This document shows, in pieces, positions 1-8,678 of a DNA stretch of 64,000 nt. The notes beneath the pieces were generated by a model. The model did no database searches and was not told where the DNA came from. It saw nothing but the letters and a program-made list of their open reading frames with translations. The stretch lies in contig NZ_FOOA01000016.1 in assembly GCF_900113065.1 (NCBI RefSeq), forward strand, positions 47,109 through 111,108, read 5' to 3'. Origin of the DNA: Aureimonas phyllosphaerae (GTDB taxonomy: Bacteria > Pseudomonadota > Alphaproteobacteria > Rhizobiales > Rhizobiaceae). A program made the translations under genes and the position numbers. The first letter of the stretch is position 1. The number at the start of each line of letters is the position of its first letter.

Positions 1-67
1 TCTCGATCACGCGGTCCTCGGCAAAATCGAGCCCGGTGGTTTCGGTGTCGAAGACGATCTCGCGCAT
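1..67 (-). CDS. dnaQ: DNA polymerase III epsilon subunit, N-terminal fragment
   Basis: Only the first 22 codons lie in the window; the gene continues off the left edge. The visible N-terminus MREIVFDTETTGLD contains the DxE exonuclease I motif (D-T-E) that binds metal in the DnaQ family of 3'-5' proofreading exonucleases. The ATG follows an AAGGGAAA ribosome-binding site. It is the last visible gene of the minus-strand maf-aroE-coaE-dnaQ group, 60 bp after coaE. Identity is secure from the motif and the conserved neighbourhood, although the length cannot be assessed. Confidence 0.85.
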   Translation of the reverse strand, partial: MREIVFDTETTGLDFAEDRVIE

Positions 68-127
68 GGAATTTCCCTTGGGGCTCTCCCCTCCCCATGT
101 CGGACAGGCGGCGTCCGCGCGCAAGCC

Positions 128-721
128 TCAAGTCTTGGGCAGCGCGCCGAACCCCTCGACGATCCGCCGCACCGCGCCTCGTGCAGCTTCCAGTCCCTCG
201 CCGGTGTCGATCACGAAGTCGGCGCGGCGTCGCTTGTCAGTGTCCGGCATCTGGCTGGCGAGAATCTTCTCGAACCGTTCCGCCGTCATGCCCGGACGCG
301 CGAGGACGCGCGCGCGCTGGATGTCCGGCGGCGCGGTGACGACGAGGACGGCATCGACCCGCCCCTCGCCGCTGGTCTCGTAGAGAAGGGGAATGTCGAG
401 GACCGCGAGCGGCGCTCCCGCCGCGTGCGCGGCATCGAGGAACGCCCGCTCCTCCTCGCGCACCAGGGGATGGACGATGGCTTCCAGCGCGGCGAGCGCC
501 TCGGCGTCGCCGAGCACCCGCGCGCCGAGCGCCGCACGATCGACGACGCCGTCCCGCACCGTGCCGGGAAAGCGCGCCTCCACCAGCGACGCGGCGCGTC
601 CGGCATAGAGGCGGTGGACAGTGGCGTCGGCGGAATGGACGGGCACGCCGAGCGCTTCGAACATCTCGGCCGTCGTCGACTTGCCCATGCCGATCGAACC
701 GGTGAGGCCGAGGACCTTCAC
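128..721 (-). CDS. coaE: dephospho-CoA kinase
   Basis: CoaE phosphorylates the ribose 3'-OH of dephospho-CoA with ATP, the last step of coenzyme A synthesis in the cytoplasm. The 197-residue product has the P-loop GSIGMGKS at residues 7-14 followed by the family-typical [11 protein letters not shown] segment around residue 30, and the length is normal for CoaE. The start is the GTG whose last bases overlap the aroE stop (GTGA, 4-bp overlap), which indicates translational coupling. A longer upstream frame exists but lies entirely within aroE. It is part of the maf-aroE-coaE operon. Confidence 0.93.
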   Translation of the reverse strand: MKVLGLTGSIGMGKSTTAEMFEALGVPVHSADATVHRLYAGRAASLVEARFPGTVRDGVVDRAALGARVLGDAEALAALEAIVHPLVREEERAFLDAAHAAGAPLAVLDIPLLYETSGEGRVDAVLVVTAPPDIQRARVLARPGMTAERFEKILASQMPDTDKRRRADFVIDTGEGLEAARGAVRRIVEGFGALPKT

Positions 722-1554
722 GCGTGCGCCTCGATGTCGGCGATCACCGCCGCACGCAGCGCCTCGTCGACCGTGGGCCGCTGCCCGAACCAGCGCTCGA
801 AGCCCGGCACCGCCTGATGCAGCAGCATGCCGAGCCCATCGGCGGTGCGAAGGCCGCGCGCCGCGGCCGCGCGAAGGATCGGGGTTTCCAGCGGCACATA
901 GACGATGTCGGTGACGAGGGCGCCGTCCGGCAGGGCCTCGATCGCCCGCGCGTCGCCCTCGGCGAGGCCCTTCGGATCGGCGGGCCGCGTGTTGACCACG
1001 AGGTCGCAGGACCCGGCGAGCGCGCAAAAGTCGTCCTCCGCACCCGCCTCGGCCCCGAAGGCGTCCGCCAGACGCTCGGCGCGTGCGCGCGTGCGGTTGA
1101 GGATGGTAATGCGGGCGATCTCGGCTTCCCGCAGCGCATGCACCACGGCGCGCGCCGCGCCGCCCGCGCCCAGCACCACCGCAGCTCGCGCCTCGCGCCA
1201 GCCGCCAAGGCGCTCGTCGAGATTGGCGGAGAAGCCGTAGGCGTCGGTGTTGCCGCCGGTCAGGCGGCCGTCCTCGAACCAGAGCGTGTTGACCGCGCCG
1301 ATTGCCTCGGCCGCCCCGTCGAGCCGGGCGGCGGCGGCGAACGCCGCCTCCTTGTGGGGAATGGTGACGTTGCCGCCGGCAAAGCCCTCGTCCTGCAATC
1401 GGCCGAGAAAAGCCGGAAAATCTTCCGGCGGCACGGCGATTCGCTCATACGAGCCCGGGATCCGCAGGTCGCGAAGCCACGTCCCGTGGATCAGCGGCGA
1501 GCGGGAATGGGAGATCGGCCAGCCGGTGACGAAGGCGCGCGGTGCCTCACGCAT
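718..1554 (-). CDS. aroE: shikimate dehydrogenase
   Basis: NADPH-dependent reduction of 3-dehydroshikimate to shikimate in aromatic amino-acid synthesis. The 278-aa protein shows the substrate motif SHSRSPLIH near residue 16, NVTIPHK with the catalytic lysine near residue 68, NTDAYGF near residue 102, and the Rossmann glycine motif GAGGAARA near residue 127. The C-terminal [13 protein letters not shown] is also typical. It overlaps maf by 8 bp upstream and coaE by 4 bp downstream, so all three are probably one translationally coupled operon. Confidence 0.95.
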   Translation of the reverse strand: MREAPRAFVTGWPISHSRSPLIHGTWLRDLRIPGSYERIAVPPEDFPAFLGRLQDEGFAGGNVTIPHKEAAFAAAARLDGAAEAIGAVNTLWFEDGRLTGGNTDAYGFSANLDERLGGWREARAAVVLGAGGAARAVVHALREAEIARITILNRTRARAERLADAFGAEAGAEDDFCALAGSCDLVVNTRPADPKGLAEGDARAIEALPDGALVTDIVYVPLETPILRAAAARGLRTADGLGMLLHQAVPGFERWFGQRPTVDEALRAAVIADIEAHA

Positions 1555-2146
1555 CGAGCGCGCCCCGCGCCCGGAGTTCGCGGATCAGCGGCAGCATGGG
1601 CAAGCCGATGATGGTGAAGAGGTCGCCCTCGATCCGCTCCATCAGCTGCAGGCCGCGTCCTTCCACCTGGTAGGCGCCGACGCTGGTCAGCACCCCATCG
1701 CCGGCCGCGGCGAGATAGCGCCCGATCTCGGCCGGTGTCAGGTCCCGGAAGGTGATCGAGGCGCGCGAGACATGACGCCAGACCGCCGCGCCCCCTTCGG
1801 CCAGCACCACGGCGCTGTCGAGATGATGCGTGCGGCCCGACAGTTTCAGGAGCGTGCGACGCGCGGCCTCCATGTCTTCCGGCTTGTGCAGGACCTCGTC
1901 GCCGATCGACAGGACCTGGTCGGCCCCGATCACCAGCGCCCCGGGGCGCCGCTCGGACACGTCGACCGCCTTCGCCTCGGCCAGCACCAGCGCCACCTCG
2001 TCGGGCGTCGCGCCGGAATCCTTCAGCGGCGCCTGGACCAGTCGCTCGTCCAGCGTCGAGGGATCGGCCTCGGCCCGGATGCCGGCTTGCGTCAGAAGCG
2101 CCTGCCGGTGGCGGCTGCCCGAGGCCAGTACGAGATCGCGATTCAT
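1547..2146 (-). CDS. maf: Maf-family nucleotide pyrophosphatase
   Basis: Maf proteins are house-cleaning nucleoside triphosphate pyrophosphatases. The 199-aa product begins with the hallmark LASGSRHRQ, contains IGADQVL in the middle, and ends with the [11 protein letters not shown] and FTIIGLP segments seen in the family. I chose the ATG at 2146 because the Maf signature starts five residues later and an AAAGGA element precedes it; a start 26 codons upstream would add an unrelated basic extension. It is the first gene of the leftward operon, directly beside the putative origin, as in many Hyphomicrobiales. Which Maf subfamily (dTTP/UTP or modified nucleotide) was not determined. Confidence 0.9.
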   Translation of the reverse strand: MNRDLVLASGSRHRQALLTQAGIRAEADPSTLDERLVQAPLKDSGATPDEVALVLAEAKAVDVSERRPGALVIGADQVLSIGDEVLHKPEDMEAARRTLLKLSGRTHHLDSAVVLAEGGAAVWRHVSRASITFRDLTPAEIGRYLAAAGDGVLTSVGAYQVEGRGLQLMERIEGDLFTIIGLPMLPLIRELRARGALDA

Positions 2147-2381
2147 GCCGGCATCCTTTCCCGCGCGTTGCCGCGCGTCCTTAAATCTTTGTTCAAACAG
2201 CGCTTGTCTATTAGAGCCCGCCAAACGCGGGAAGCGGCCCTGCGAAGCGGGACTCGATTCTCCCCCGCCCGTCCAGCGAAAGCTCCAGCGGCCCCCGCAA
2301 TTGTCGCCCCCTTGTGGGAATCAGTGGACCGGCGGCGTGGCCGGCTGGCAAGCGATTTCGCCCCTTTTGAAAACTCCGCCG

Positions 2382-2390
2382 TCATCCACA
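2382..2390 (+). promoter_or_regulatory. DnaA-box-like site
   Basis: TCATCCACA matches the general DnaA box TTATCCACA at 8 of 9 positions and the Caulobacter-type TGATCCACA also at 8 of 9. It lies in the middle of the candidate origin. A single 9-mer match alone would be weak; the location raises its value. Confidence 0.5.
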
Positions 2391-2399
2391 GTTCACGAG

Positions 2400-2446
2400 C
2401 GCTTGGCGCCTGTGGCCCTGCGCTTGTGAATTTCGGGGACGCTTGT
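2400..2446 (+). repeat. CGCTTG iteron-like direct repeats
   Basis: CGCTTG occurs at 2400, 2421 and 2440, spaced 21 and 19 bp, close to two helical turns; another copy is at 2201. Three of the four continue as CGCTTGT. A second short repeat, TGTGAATT, is at 2425-2432 and 2556-2563. Regular same-face spacing inside the putative origin suggests protein-binding sites, but no known binding protein is assigned. Confidence 0.4.
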
Positions 2447-2567
2447 TCCCCTCTTCCGGCCGTCTCGCCGGCCAACCACCTGATGCGCCAGCCGCTTCGC
2501 CGATCCATCCGCCTCGATACGGCGAAGCCCCGTTCTCGGCCCGTCGTTTCGCCCCTGTGAATTCCCG

Positions 2568-2576
2568 TGATCCACC
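2568..2576 (+). promoter_or_regulatory. DnaA-box-like site next to GANTC cluster
   Basis: TGATCCACC matches the Caulobacter-type DnaA box TGATCCACA at 8 of 9 positions and ends one base before the first GANTC site of the cluster at 2577-2603. Confidence 0.45.
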
Positions 2577-2603
2577 GACTCATAGAATCAGAATCTCAGA
2601 TTC
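2577..2603. promoter_or_regulatory. cluster of four CcrM (GANTC) methylation sites
   Basis: GACTC at 2577-2581, GAATC at 2585-2589, GAATC at 2591-2595 and GATTC at 2599-2603 fall in 27 bp. In DNA this GC-rich one GANTC is expected only every few hundred bases. CcrM methylates GANTC in Alphaproteobacteria and its state reports replication timing near origins. The cluster also lies about 160 bp upstream of hemE. Confidence 0.6.
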
Positions 2604-2762
2604 ATGGATTTCTTTTCTAAGAGGGGCGGACGGGAAAACCCTTCGGGCTATCTGACGAGCGACCGGCGCTCGGCCCTCAAACCGGTCTCGAAAGAGACTG
2701 GACGCGGGGCCTCGCGCCGGGCATCCCTCGCCTCGCCCGTGCCGCTTCCCGAAAGGTGTCCC

Positions 2763-3788
2763 ATGCCAGAGCGCAAGCTCCTGCGCGTTCTCGCCGGCGA
2801 GACCGTGTTCCCGCCCCCCATCTGGCTGATGCGCCAGGCCGGACGCTACCTGCCCGAATACCGCGAGACGCGGGCGCAGGCCGGTGGCTTCCTCGATCTC
2901 TGCTACAATCCGGACTTTGCGACCGAGGTGACGCTGCAGCCGATCCGCCGTTTCGGCTTCGACGCGGCGATCCTCTTCTCCGACATCCTCGTGATCCCCG
3001 ACGCCCTGCGGCGCAACGTTCGTTTCGTGCAGGGCGAGGGTCCGCAGATGGATCCGATCGCGCCGCACGAGATCGCCGGCCTCGATCCGACCAACGCCGA
3101 GACCCACCTCGCGCCCGTGATCGCGACCGTCGCACGCCTTCGCGCCGAACTGCCCGAGGAGACGACCCTCATCGGTTTCTGCGGCGCGCCCTGGACGGTG
3201 GCGACCTACATGATCGCCGGCCACGGCACGCCCGACCAGGGTCCCGCGCGGCGCTTCGCCTACCAGCATCCGGAGGCCATGGACGAGCTTCTGGAACTCC
3301 TCGCGGAGATGAGCGCCGAGTATCTGATCCGCCAGCTGCAGGCCGGGGCCGACTGCGTCCAGATTTTCGATTCCTGGGCGGGCGTCCTCGACGAACTGTC
3401 CTTCCATCGCTTCTCGATCGGACCCACCCGCCGCATCGTCGAGCGCGTGCGCGCCGCCGTGCCCCGCGCTCGCATCATCGGCTTCCCGAAGGGCGCCGGA
3501 CCGCTCCTGCCCGCCTATCGCGAGGGCACGGGCGTCGATGCCATCGGTCTCGACTGGTCCGTCCCCTTCTCCTTCGCCGCCGATCTCCAGCGGCAGGGCC
3601 CCGTCCAGGGCAACCTCGATCCGCTGCGCCTCATCGCCGGCGGCCGCGCGCTGGACGAGGGCATCGACGCCATCCTCCAGAGCCTCGGCCACGGCCCACT
3701 GATCTTCAACCTCGGCCACGGCATCACGCCGGACGCGCCGATCGCCCATGTCGAGCACCTCGTCGAGCGGGTGCGGCGGGGGGGATAG
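2763..3788 (+). CDS. hemE: uroporphyrinogen decarboxylase
   Basis: HemE decarboxylates the four acetate side chains of uroporphyrinogen III to give coproporphyrinogen III in haem synthesis. The 341-aa protein has the N-terminal signature [11 protein letters not shown] near residue 20, [11 protein letters not shown] near residue 75 with a conserved aspartate, [13 protein letters not shown] near 137, FDSWAG near 203 and the C-terminal FNLGHGI. The ATG at 2763 follows AAAGG with good spacing; the frame is open further upstream but that extension has no family similarity. It is the first gene right of the candidate origin, and hemJ, another haem gene, follows. Confidence 0.96.
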   Translation: MPERKLLRVLAGETVFPPPIWLMRQAGRYLPEYRETRAQAGGFLDLCYNPDFATEVTLQPIRRFGFDAAILFSDILVIPDALRRNVRFVQGEGPQMDPIAPHEIAGLDPTNAETHLAPVIATVARLRAELPEETTLIGFCGAPWTVATYMIAGHGTPDQGPARRFAYQHPEAMDELLELLAEMSAEYLIRQLQAGADCVQIFDSWAGVLDELSFHRFSIGPTRRIVERVRAAVPRARIIGFPKGAGPLLPAYREGTGVDAIGLDWSVPFSFAADLQRQGPVQGNLDPLRLIAGGRALDEGIDAILQSLGHGPLIFNLGHGITPDAPIAHVEHLVERVRRGG

Positions 3789-3964
3789 CGGGGCTGCCGC
3801 CCCGATCCCCGCTCGGGAAGGAATTCCCGAACCCTTCTTTTCGTTTGGAACCATTTCCGAGATGGGAAAGGGCCAGTGGCCCTTCCCCATCTCGGACGCG
3901 CTTTGAACGAAGAGGGGTCCAGGGGAAATCATTTCCCTTGGCGGGGTCGGGGGCAGCGCCCCCG
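3789..3964. repeat. 176-bp long imperfect palindromic element after hemE
   Basis: The whole hemE-hemJ gap up to 3964 is a near-symmetrical inverted repeat: two arms of about 87 bp around a centre near 3876. The inner hairpin, 3857-3874 against 3878-3895, is an 18-bp stem with one mismatch and a three-base loop. Outer arms also pair recognisably, with GC-rich ends. It resembles the mosaic intergenic palindromes (RIME/REP-like) known in rhizobia, and in RNA would be a very strong terminator or stabiliser downstream of hemE. No second copy was noticed in this window. Confidence 0.75.
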
Positions 3965-4034
3965 TCTTCACCCCGCCGCTTCCGTTCGGCGCGGTTCTCG
4001 ACTAGGCAGGCGGGGAGCCCTGCCGGAGGATGCC

Positions 4035-4562
4035 ATGACCGTTTCGCCCAAGCCCGTCGCGAAGGACCGTTCGCTGCTCTACGCGCTGGCCGGCGGGGTG
4101 GTGCTGGCGGTCCTCCTGTTCGGGCTGGTGCCGCTCGAGGCGCAGCTTTGGGTGAAGAGCCTGCACATCCTCGCGGTGATCTCGTGGATGGCGGGGATGC
4201 TGTATCTGCCGCGCCTCTTCGTCTACCACACGGAGGCGGGGGCGGGATCGCGCGAGGCCGAGACGTTCAAGGTGATGGAGCGGCGCCTGATGCGCGGCAT
4301 CATCAACCCGGCGATGGTCGTGACCTGGGTGGCGGGCCTGTGGCTGGCGATCGAGGTGTTCCAGTTCCGGGGCGGCTGGCTGCATGCCAAGCTCCTCTTC
4401 GTGGTGCTCCTGTCGGGCGTCCACGGCTACCTGTCGGCCTCGCGCAAGCGGCTGGAGCGCGACGAGATCACCAGGTCGAGCCGGCATTGGCGGATCATGA
4501 ACGAGGTGCCGGCGCTCCTCATGGTTGTGATCGTGATCCTCGTGGTGGTGAAGCCCTTCTGA
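4035..4562 (+). CDS. hemJ: protoporphyrinogen oxidase HemJ
   Basis: HemJ (UPF0093 family) is the membrane protoporphyrinogen IX oxidase used by many Alphaproteobacteria in place of HemY/HemG. The 175-aa product has about four hydrophobic helices, the conserved LHILAVISWMAGMLYLPRLF segment containing the essential histidine near residue 46, and a KLLFV plus HGYL motif in the third helix. The ATG at 4035 is preceded by GGAGGA; upstream codons in the same frame fall in the palindromic element. It is functionally linked to hemE just upstream. Confidence 0.93.
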   Translation: MTVSPKPVAKDRSLLYALAGGVVLAVLLFGLVPLEAQLWVKSLHILAVISWMAGMLYLPRLFVYHTEAGAGSREAETFKVMERRLMRGIINPAMVVTWVAGLWLAIEVFQFRGGWLHAKLLFVVLLSGVHGYLSASRKRLERDEITRSSRHWRIMNEVPALLMVVIVILVVVKPF

Positions 4563-4629
4563 TCGACGCCTTGCCTTTGGCGACGGCCATGCGATCTAAT
4601 GCGGATCCTTCGTCCCCGGAACCGTCCCC

Positions 4630-5178
4630 TTGTCCGTAGCCCCAGCCTCCGACCGCCCCGTCTGCCTCGTCGTCATGGGTCCGTCGGGCACCGGCAAGAC
4701 GACCACGGCCAAGGGGCTGGCGACGAGACTCGGCTGGCGCTTCGCCGAGGCCGACGAGTTTCACCCGAAAGCCAATATCGAGAAGATGTCGGCCGGCATC
4801 CCCCTGAACGACGAGGACCGAGCGCCTTGGCTGGTCGCGATCCGCGACTGGGTGTCGAGCGAGGCGGCGGCCGGTCGTTCCACCGTGATCACCTGCTCGG
4901 CCCTGAAGCGGCGCTATCGCGACGTGTTGCGCGGGGCGGCGGCGCGAGTGCGCTTCGTGGAGCTGACGGGCGACGAGGCGCTGATCCGCGAGCGCATGGA
5001 GAAGCGCAAGGGACACTACATGCCGCCCTCGCTGCTCGCCTCGCAATATGCCGACTTTGAGCCGCTGCAGCCGGACGAGGACGGTGTGCGCGTGTCGGTC
5101 GAGGCGGCGCCGGAGGGTGTGGTGGACGATGCGCTGCGCCAGCTGTCCCTCGCACCCGTGGTGTCGATCGGCGGCTGA
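4630..5178 (+). CDS. gluconokinase
   Basis: A 182-aa P-loop kinase of the GntK/IdnK family, phosphorylating D-gluconate to 6-phosphogluconate. It shows GPSGTGKTTTAK near residues 17-28, EADEFHPKANIEKM near 40-53, GIPLNDEDRAPWL near 55 and TCSALKRRYRD near 92, all diagnostic of gluconokinases. The frame has an in-frame stop at 4597-4599 and the only start before the P-loop is the TTG at 4630, with no clear ribosome-binding site, so the start is less certain than the function. It sits between hemJ and rho, which are often adjacent in related genomes. Confidence 0.88.
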   Translation: MSVAPASDRPVCLVVMGPSGTGKTTTAKGLATRLGWRFAEADEFHPKANIEKMSAGIPLNDEDRAPWLVAIRDWVSSEAAAGRSTVITCSALKRRYRDVLRGAAARVRFVELTGDEALIRERMEKRKGHYMPPSLLASQYADFEPLQPDEDGVRVSVEAAPEGVVDDALRQLSLAPVVSIGG

Positions 5179-5382
5179 GCGAAGCCCGCTTGCGCTGGCG
5201 CGCCTGCGGCATTATAGACTGAACGCCTATCCCGCCTCCGGCGCGACGCAGCCATGCCTGCGATCCCGCCCTTTCAGCCGAACATGTCCATCCTCGTTCC
5301 GGCCTGACCCTTTCCCCGATCGTTGACGCCCCCGTGCCGCGCGACCCTTCGAAGGTCCGGATGGGGTTGGAGCCCTTTTGAC

Positions 5383-6648
<1,266 letters not shown>

Positions 6649-6676
6649 GGCCTTCCAGGCCGAGCGCACATCGAAG

Positions 6677-6705
6677 GGCCGCCGTGGCGACACGGCGGCC
6701 TTTTT
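6677..6705 (+). terminator. intrinsic terminator after rho
   Basis: A 10-bp perfect GC stem (GGCCGCCGTG at 6677-6686 with CACGGCGGCC at 6691-6700), loop GCGA, followed by TTTTT at 6701-6705. It lies 29 bp after the rho stop. Confidence 0.9.
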
Positions 6706-6771
6706 CGTGGGATCGCGCGCCGTGATGCGCTAGAGCCGGAGACGACGCCACCAGCCCGAGGCCGCGCCGCC

Positions 6772-7257
6772 ATGTCCGATCGTCCGACCCGACCCGATGC
6801 CGTGCGGCGCGTGGAGATCGCGGCGCTCGCCAAAAGTCTGCCCATCCGCGTCGTGGAAACCGAGACCATCGCGCGCACCGCGGAGGAAGCGGCGAGCGCC
6901 GTCTCGGTCGCCGTCGGGCAGATCGTGAAAAGCCTCGTGTTCCGCGGCAAGGAGACGGGCGAGCCCTATCTCCTTCTCGTGTCCGGGGCCAACCGGGTGG
7001 ACGAGAAGGCGGTCGCGCAAGTCGTTGGCGAAGCGCTCGGCCGGGCGGACGCCGACTTCGTGCGGGAGGCGACCGGCTTTGCGATCGGTGGCGTCGCGCC
7101 GCTCGGCGCCCCGCGCCCCTTGCGCACCTTCATGGACCGCGACCTCCTGGCCTTCCCCTTCGTCTGGGCGGCGGCAGGCACGCCCTTCCATGTCTTCGAG
7201 ACCGTGCCGGACGCGCTTCGCATCGCCTGCGACGCCGACGTGATCGCCGTCCGGTGA
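6772..7257 (+). CDS. YbaK/EbsC-family aminoacyl-tRNA deacylase
   Basis: The 161-aa protein matches the YbaK/ProX editing-domain fold: VGQIVKSLVFRG near residues 46-57 with the conserved catalytic-type lysine, LLLVSGANRVDEK near 66-78, and TGFAIGGVAPLGAP near 99-112. Such free-standing domains hydrolyse mischarged tRNA (Cys-tRNAPro, Ala-tRNAPro and similar); the exact substrate cannot be read from the sequence. Its stop overlaps the mnmE start by 4 bp, so it is translationally coupled to a tRNA-modification operon. Confidence 0.88.
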   Translation: MSDRPTRPDAVRRVEIAALAKSLPIRVVETETIARTAEEAASAVSVAVGQIVKSLVFRGKETGEPYLLLVSGANRVDEKAVAQVVGEALGRADADFVREATGFAIGGVAPLGAPRPLRTFMDRDLLAFPFVWAAAGTPFHVFETVPDALRIACDADVIAVR

Positions 7258-8564
7258 GCTTTGATGACACGATCGCCGCCCTCTCCTCCGGCGCCCTGCC
7301 GGCGGGCATCGCGGTGCTGCGGGTCAGCGGGCGGCAGGCGCGGCTGGCGATGGAGCGGATCGCCGGCGGCGTGCCGGAGCCGCGCCGGGCCTCCTTGCGC
7401 ACCTTTCGCGACGGCACGGGCGCGCCGATCGATCGCGGGCTCCTCCTGTTCTTCCCGGCACCGGGCTCGGTCTCGGGTGAGGACCTCGCCGAGTTCCACG
7501 TCCATGGCGGACGCGCGGTCGCTAGCGCGATGCTCGCCGCGCTCTGCGCCCTGCCCGGCGTCCGTCTTGCCGAGGCCGGCGAGTTCACCCGCCGTGCCTT
7601 CGAGAACGGCCGGATCGACCTGACGGAAGCGGAAGGGCTCGCCGATCTCCTCGCCGCCGAGACCGAGGGCCAACGCGCGCAGGCGCTCGCCCAGGCCGAA
7701 GGCGGCATGCGCCAGCTCGCCGATAGCTGGATGCGGCGGCTCCTGCGGGCGCGGGCGCTGATCGAAGCGGCGTTCGACTTCTCCGACGAGGGCGACGTCG
7801 CGGACGACGTGTCGGCAGGCGTCTCCGCCGAGGTGCGGCGCCTCGCCGCCGAGATGCGCGATAGCCTCTCCGGCGCACGGCGCGGCGAGATCTGGCGCGA
7901 CGGCTTCCACGTCGTGATCGCGGGGGCGCCGAATGCCGGCAAGTCCAGCCTCCTCAATGCGCTGGCCGAGCGGGACGTCGCGATCGTCTCGGCGATCCCC
8001 GGCACGACGCGTGACGTCATCGAGGTGCGGCTGGATCTCGCCGGCATCCCCGTGCGCCTGTCGGACACCGCGGGCCTGCGCGAGACCGGCGACGTCGTCG
8101 AGGCGATCGGCGTCGAGCGCGCGCGCCGGGCGCTGGACGAAGCCGATCTGGTGCTCCATCTCGTCGCGCCGGACGGGGAAAACGCAGCATTAGAGAACCG
8201 CGCGCCGGTAATTCATGTTCGCACCAAGATCGACCTCGCCCCGCAAGGTTTGCCGGCAAACTTCGATCTCGCGGTGTCCGTGCGCGACGGACGGGGGATC
8301 GGCGCGCTTCTTAATCGGATTACCGCGGCCGCGCGTGACAAGGCCGGCAATCCCAGCGAGGTCGTGCCGACGCGCCTGCGCCACCGCGAGATCATCGCCG
8401 GCACGCTGGAATGGCTGGAGGCCTACGATCCCGAGCACCAGCCGCCCGAGGTTGCCGCCGAAACGCTGCGCCTTGCCGCCGATCGCCTCGGAAGTCTCAC
8501 CGGCCGCACCGGGGTCGAGGACCTTCTCGGCGTGATCTTCGGCGAATTCTGCATTGGTAAGTGA
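7254..8564 (+). CDS. mnmE: tRNA modification GTPase MnmE
   Basis: MnmE works with MnmG to install the 5-carboxymethylaminomethyl group on wobble uridine 34. The 436-aa product has the N-terminal tetrahydrofolate-binding domain (SGALPAGIAVLRVSG), an internal GTPase domain with GAPNAGKSS near residue 223, GTTRD near 249 and DTAGLRE near 268, and the C-terminal CIGK that carries the essential cysteine. Translation starts at a GTG overlapping the upstream stop as GTGA. It precedes mnmG, rsmG and parAB on the same strand. Confidence 0.96.
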   Translation: MSFDDTIAALSSGALPAGIAVLRVSGRQARLAMERIAGGVPEPRRASLRTFRDGTGAPIDRGLLLFFPAPGSVSGEDLAEFHVHGGRAVASAMLAALCALPGVRLAEAGEFTRRAFENGRIDLTEAEGLADLLAAETEGQRAQALAQAEGGMRQLADSWMRRLLRARALIEAAFDFSDEGDVADDVSAGVSAEVRRLAAEMRDSLSGARRGEIWRDGFHVVIAGAPNAGKSSLLNALAERDVAIVSAIPGTTRDVIEVRLDLAGIPVRLSDTAGLRETGDVVEAIGVERARRALDEADLVLHLVAPDGENAALENRAPVIHVRTKIDLAPQGLPANFDLAVSVRDGRGIGALLNRITAAARDKAGNPSEVVPTRLRHREIIAGTLEWLEAYDPEHQPPEVAAETLRLAADRLGSLTGRTGVEDLLGVIFGEFCIGK

Positions 8565-8577
8565 GGCTGGACGGGCG

Positions 8578-8586
8578 AGTGGATAA
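8578..8586 (-). promoter_or_regulatory. DnaA-box-like site upstream of mnmG
   Basis: The minus strand reads TTATCCACT, an 8 of 9 match to the DnaA box TTATCCACA. In gammaproteobacteria the origin lies next to mnmG (gidA); here the site is isolated, without GANTC or further boxes, so it may be a single regulatory site or chance. Confidence 0.3.
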
Positions 8587-8678
8587 CGCACAGGCCAGGC
8601 GGCTTGTGGCTCGGCTGGCGGGTGCGGCCTGATCGGCCTCGATTGACAGTCTCGGTTCGCTGCGGCTTAACCCATCCC

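Larger units (their letters stand above)
2147..2762. other. candidate chromosomal replication origin (oriC), maf-hemE intergenic region
   Basis: This 616-bp stretch has no convincing gene and separates divergent leftward (dnaQ, coaE, aroE, maf) and rightward (hemE through parB) blocks, as expected for leading-strand genes around an origin. It contains DnaA-box-like sequences at 2382-2390 and 2568-2576, seven GANTC sites, four of them in 2577-2603, a TTAA-N7-TTCA pair at 2181-2195 resembling a CtrA box, and CGCTTG repeats at 2201, 2400, 2421 and 2440. In Caulobacter the chromosomal origin lies beside hemE, and in rhizobia it also maps near hemE. parAB and a perfect parS lie 8-11 kb away. The role is inferred from position and motifs. 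Confidence 0.7.

Noticed and set aside
2143..2583. A 146-codon minus-strand frame through the candidate origin
   Set aside because: Arginine-rich with no motif, and its start lacks a ribosome-binding site. The region has the AT-rich motifs of a regulatory region instead.
5214..5382. Possible riboswitch or attenuator before rho
   Set aside because: The gap between gluconokinase and rho has no clear hairpin-plus-T-run or known riboswitch core visible by eye.
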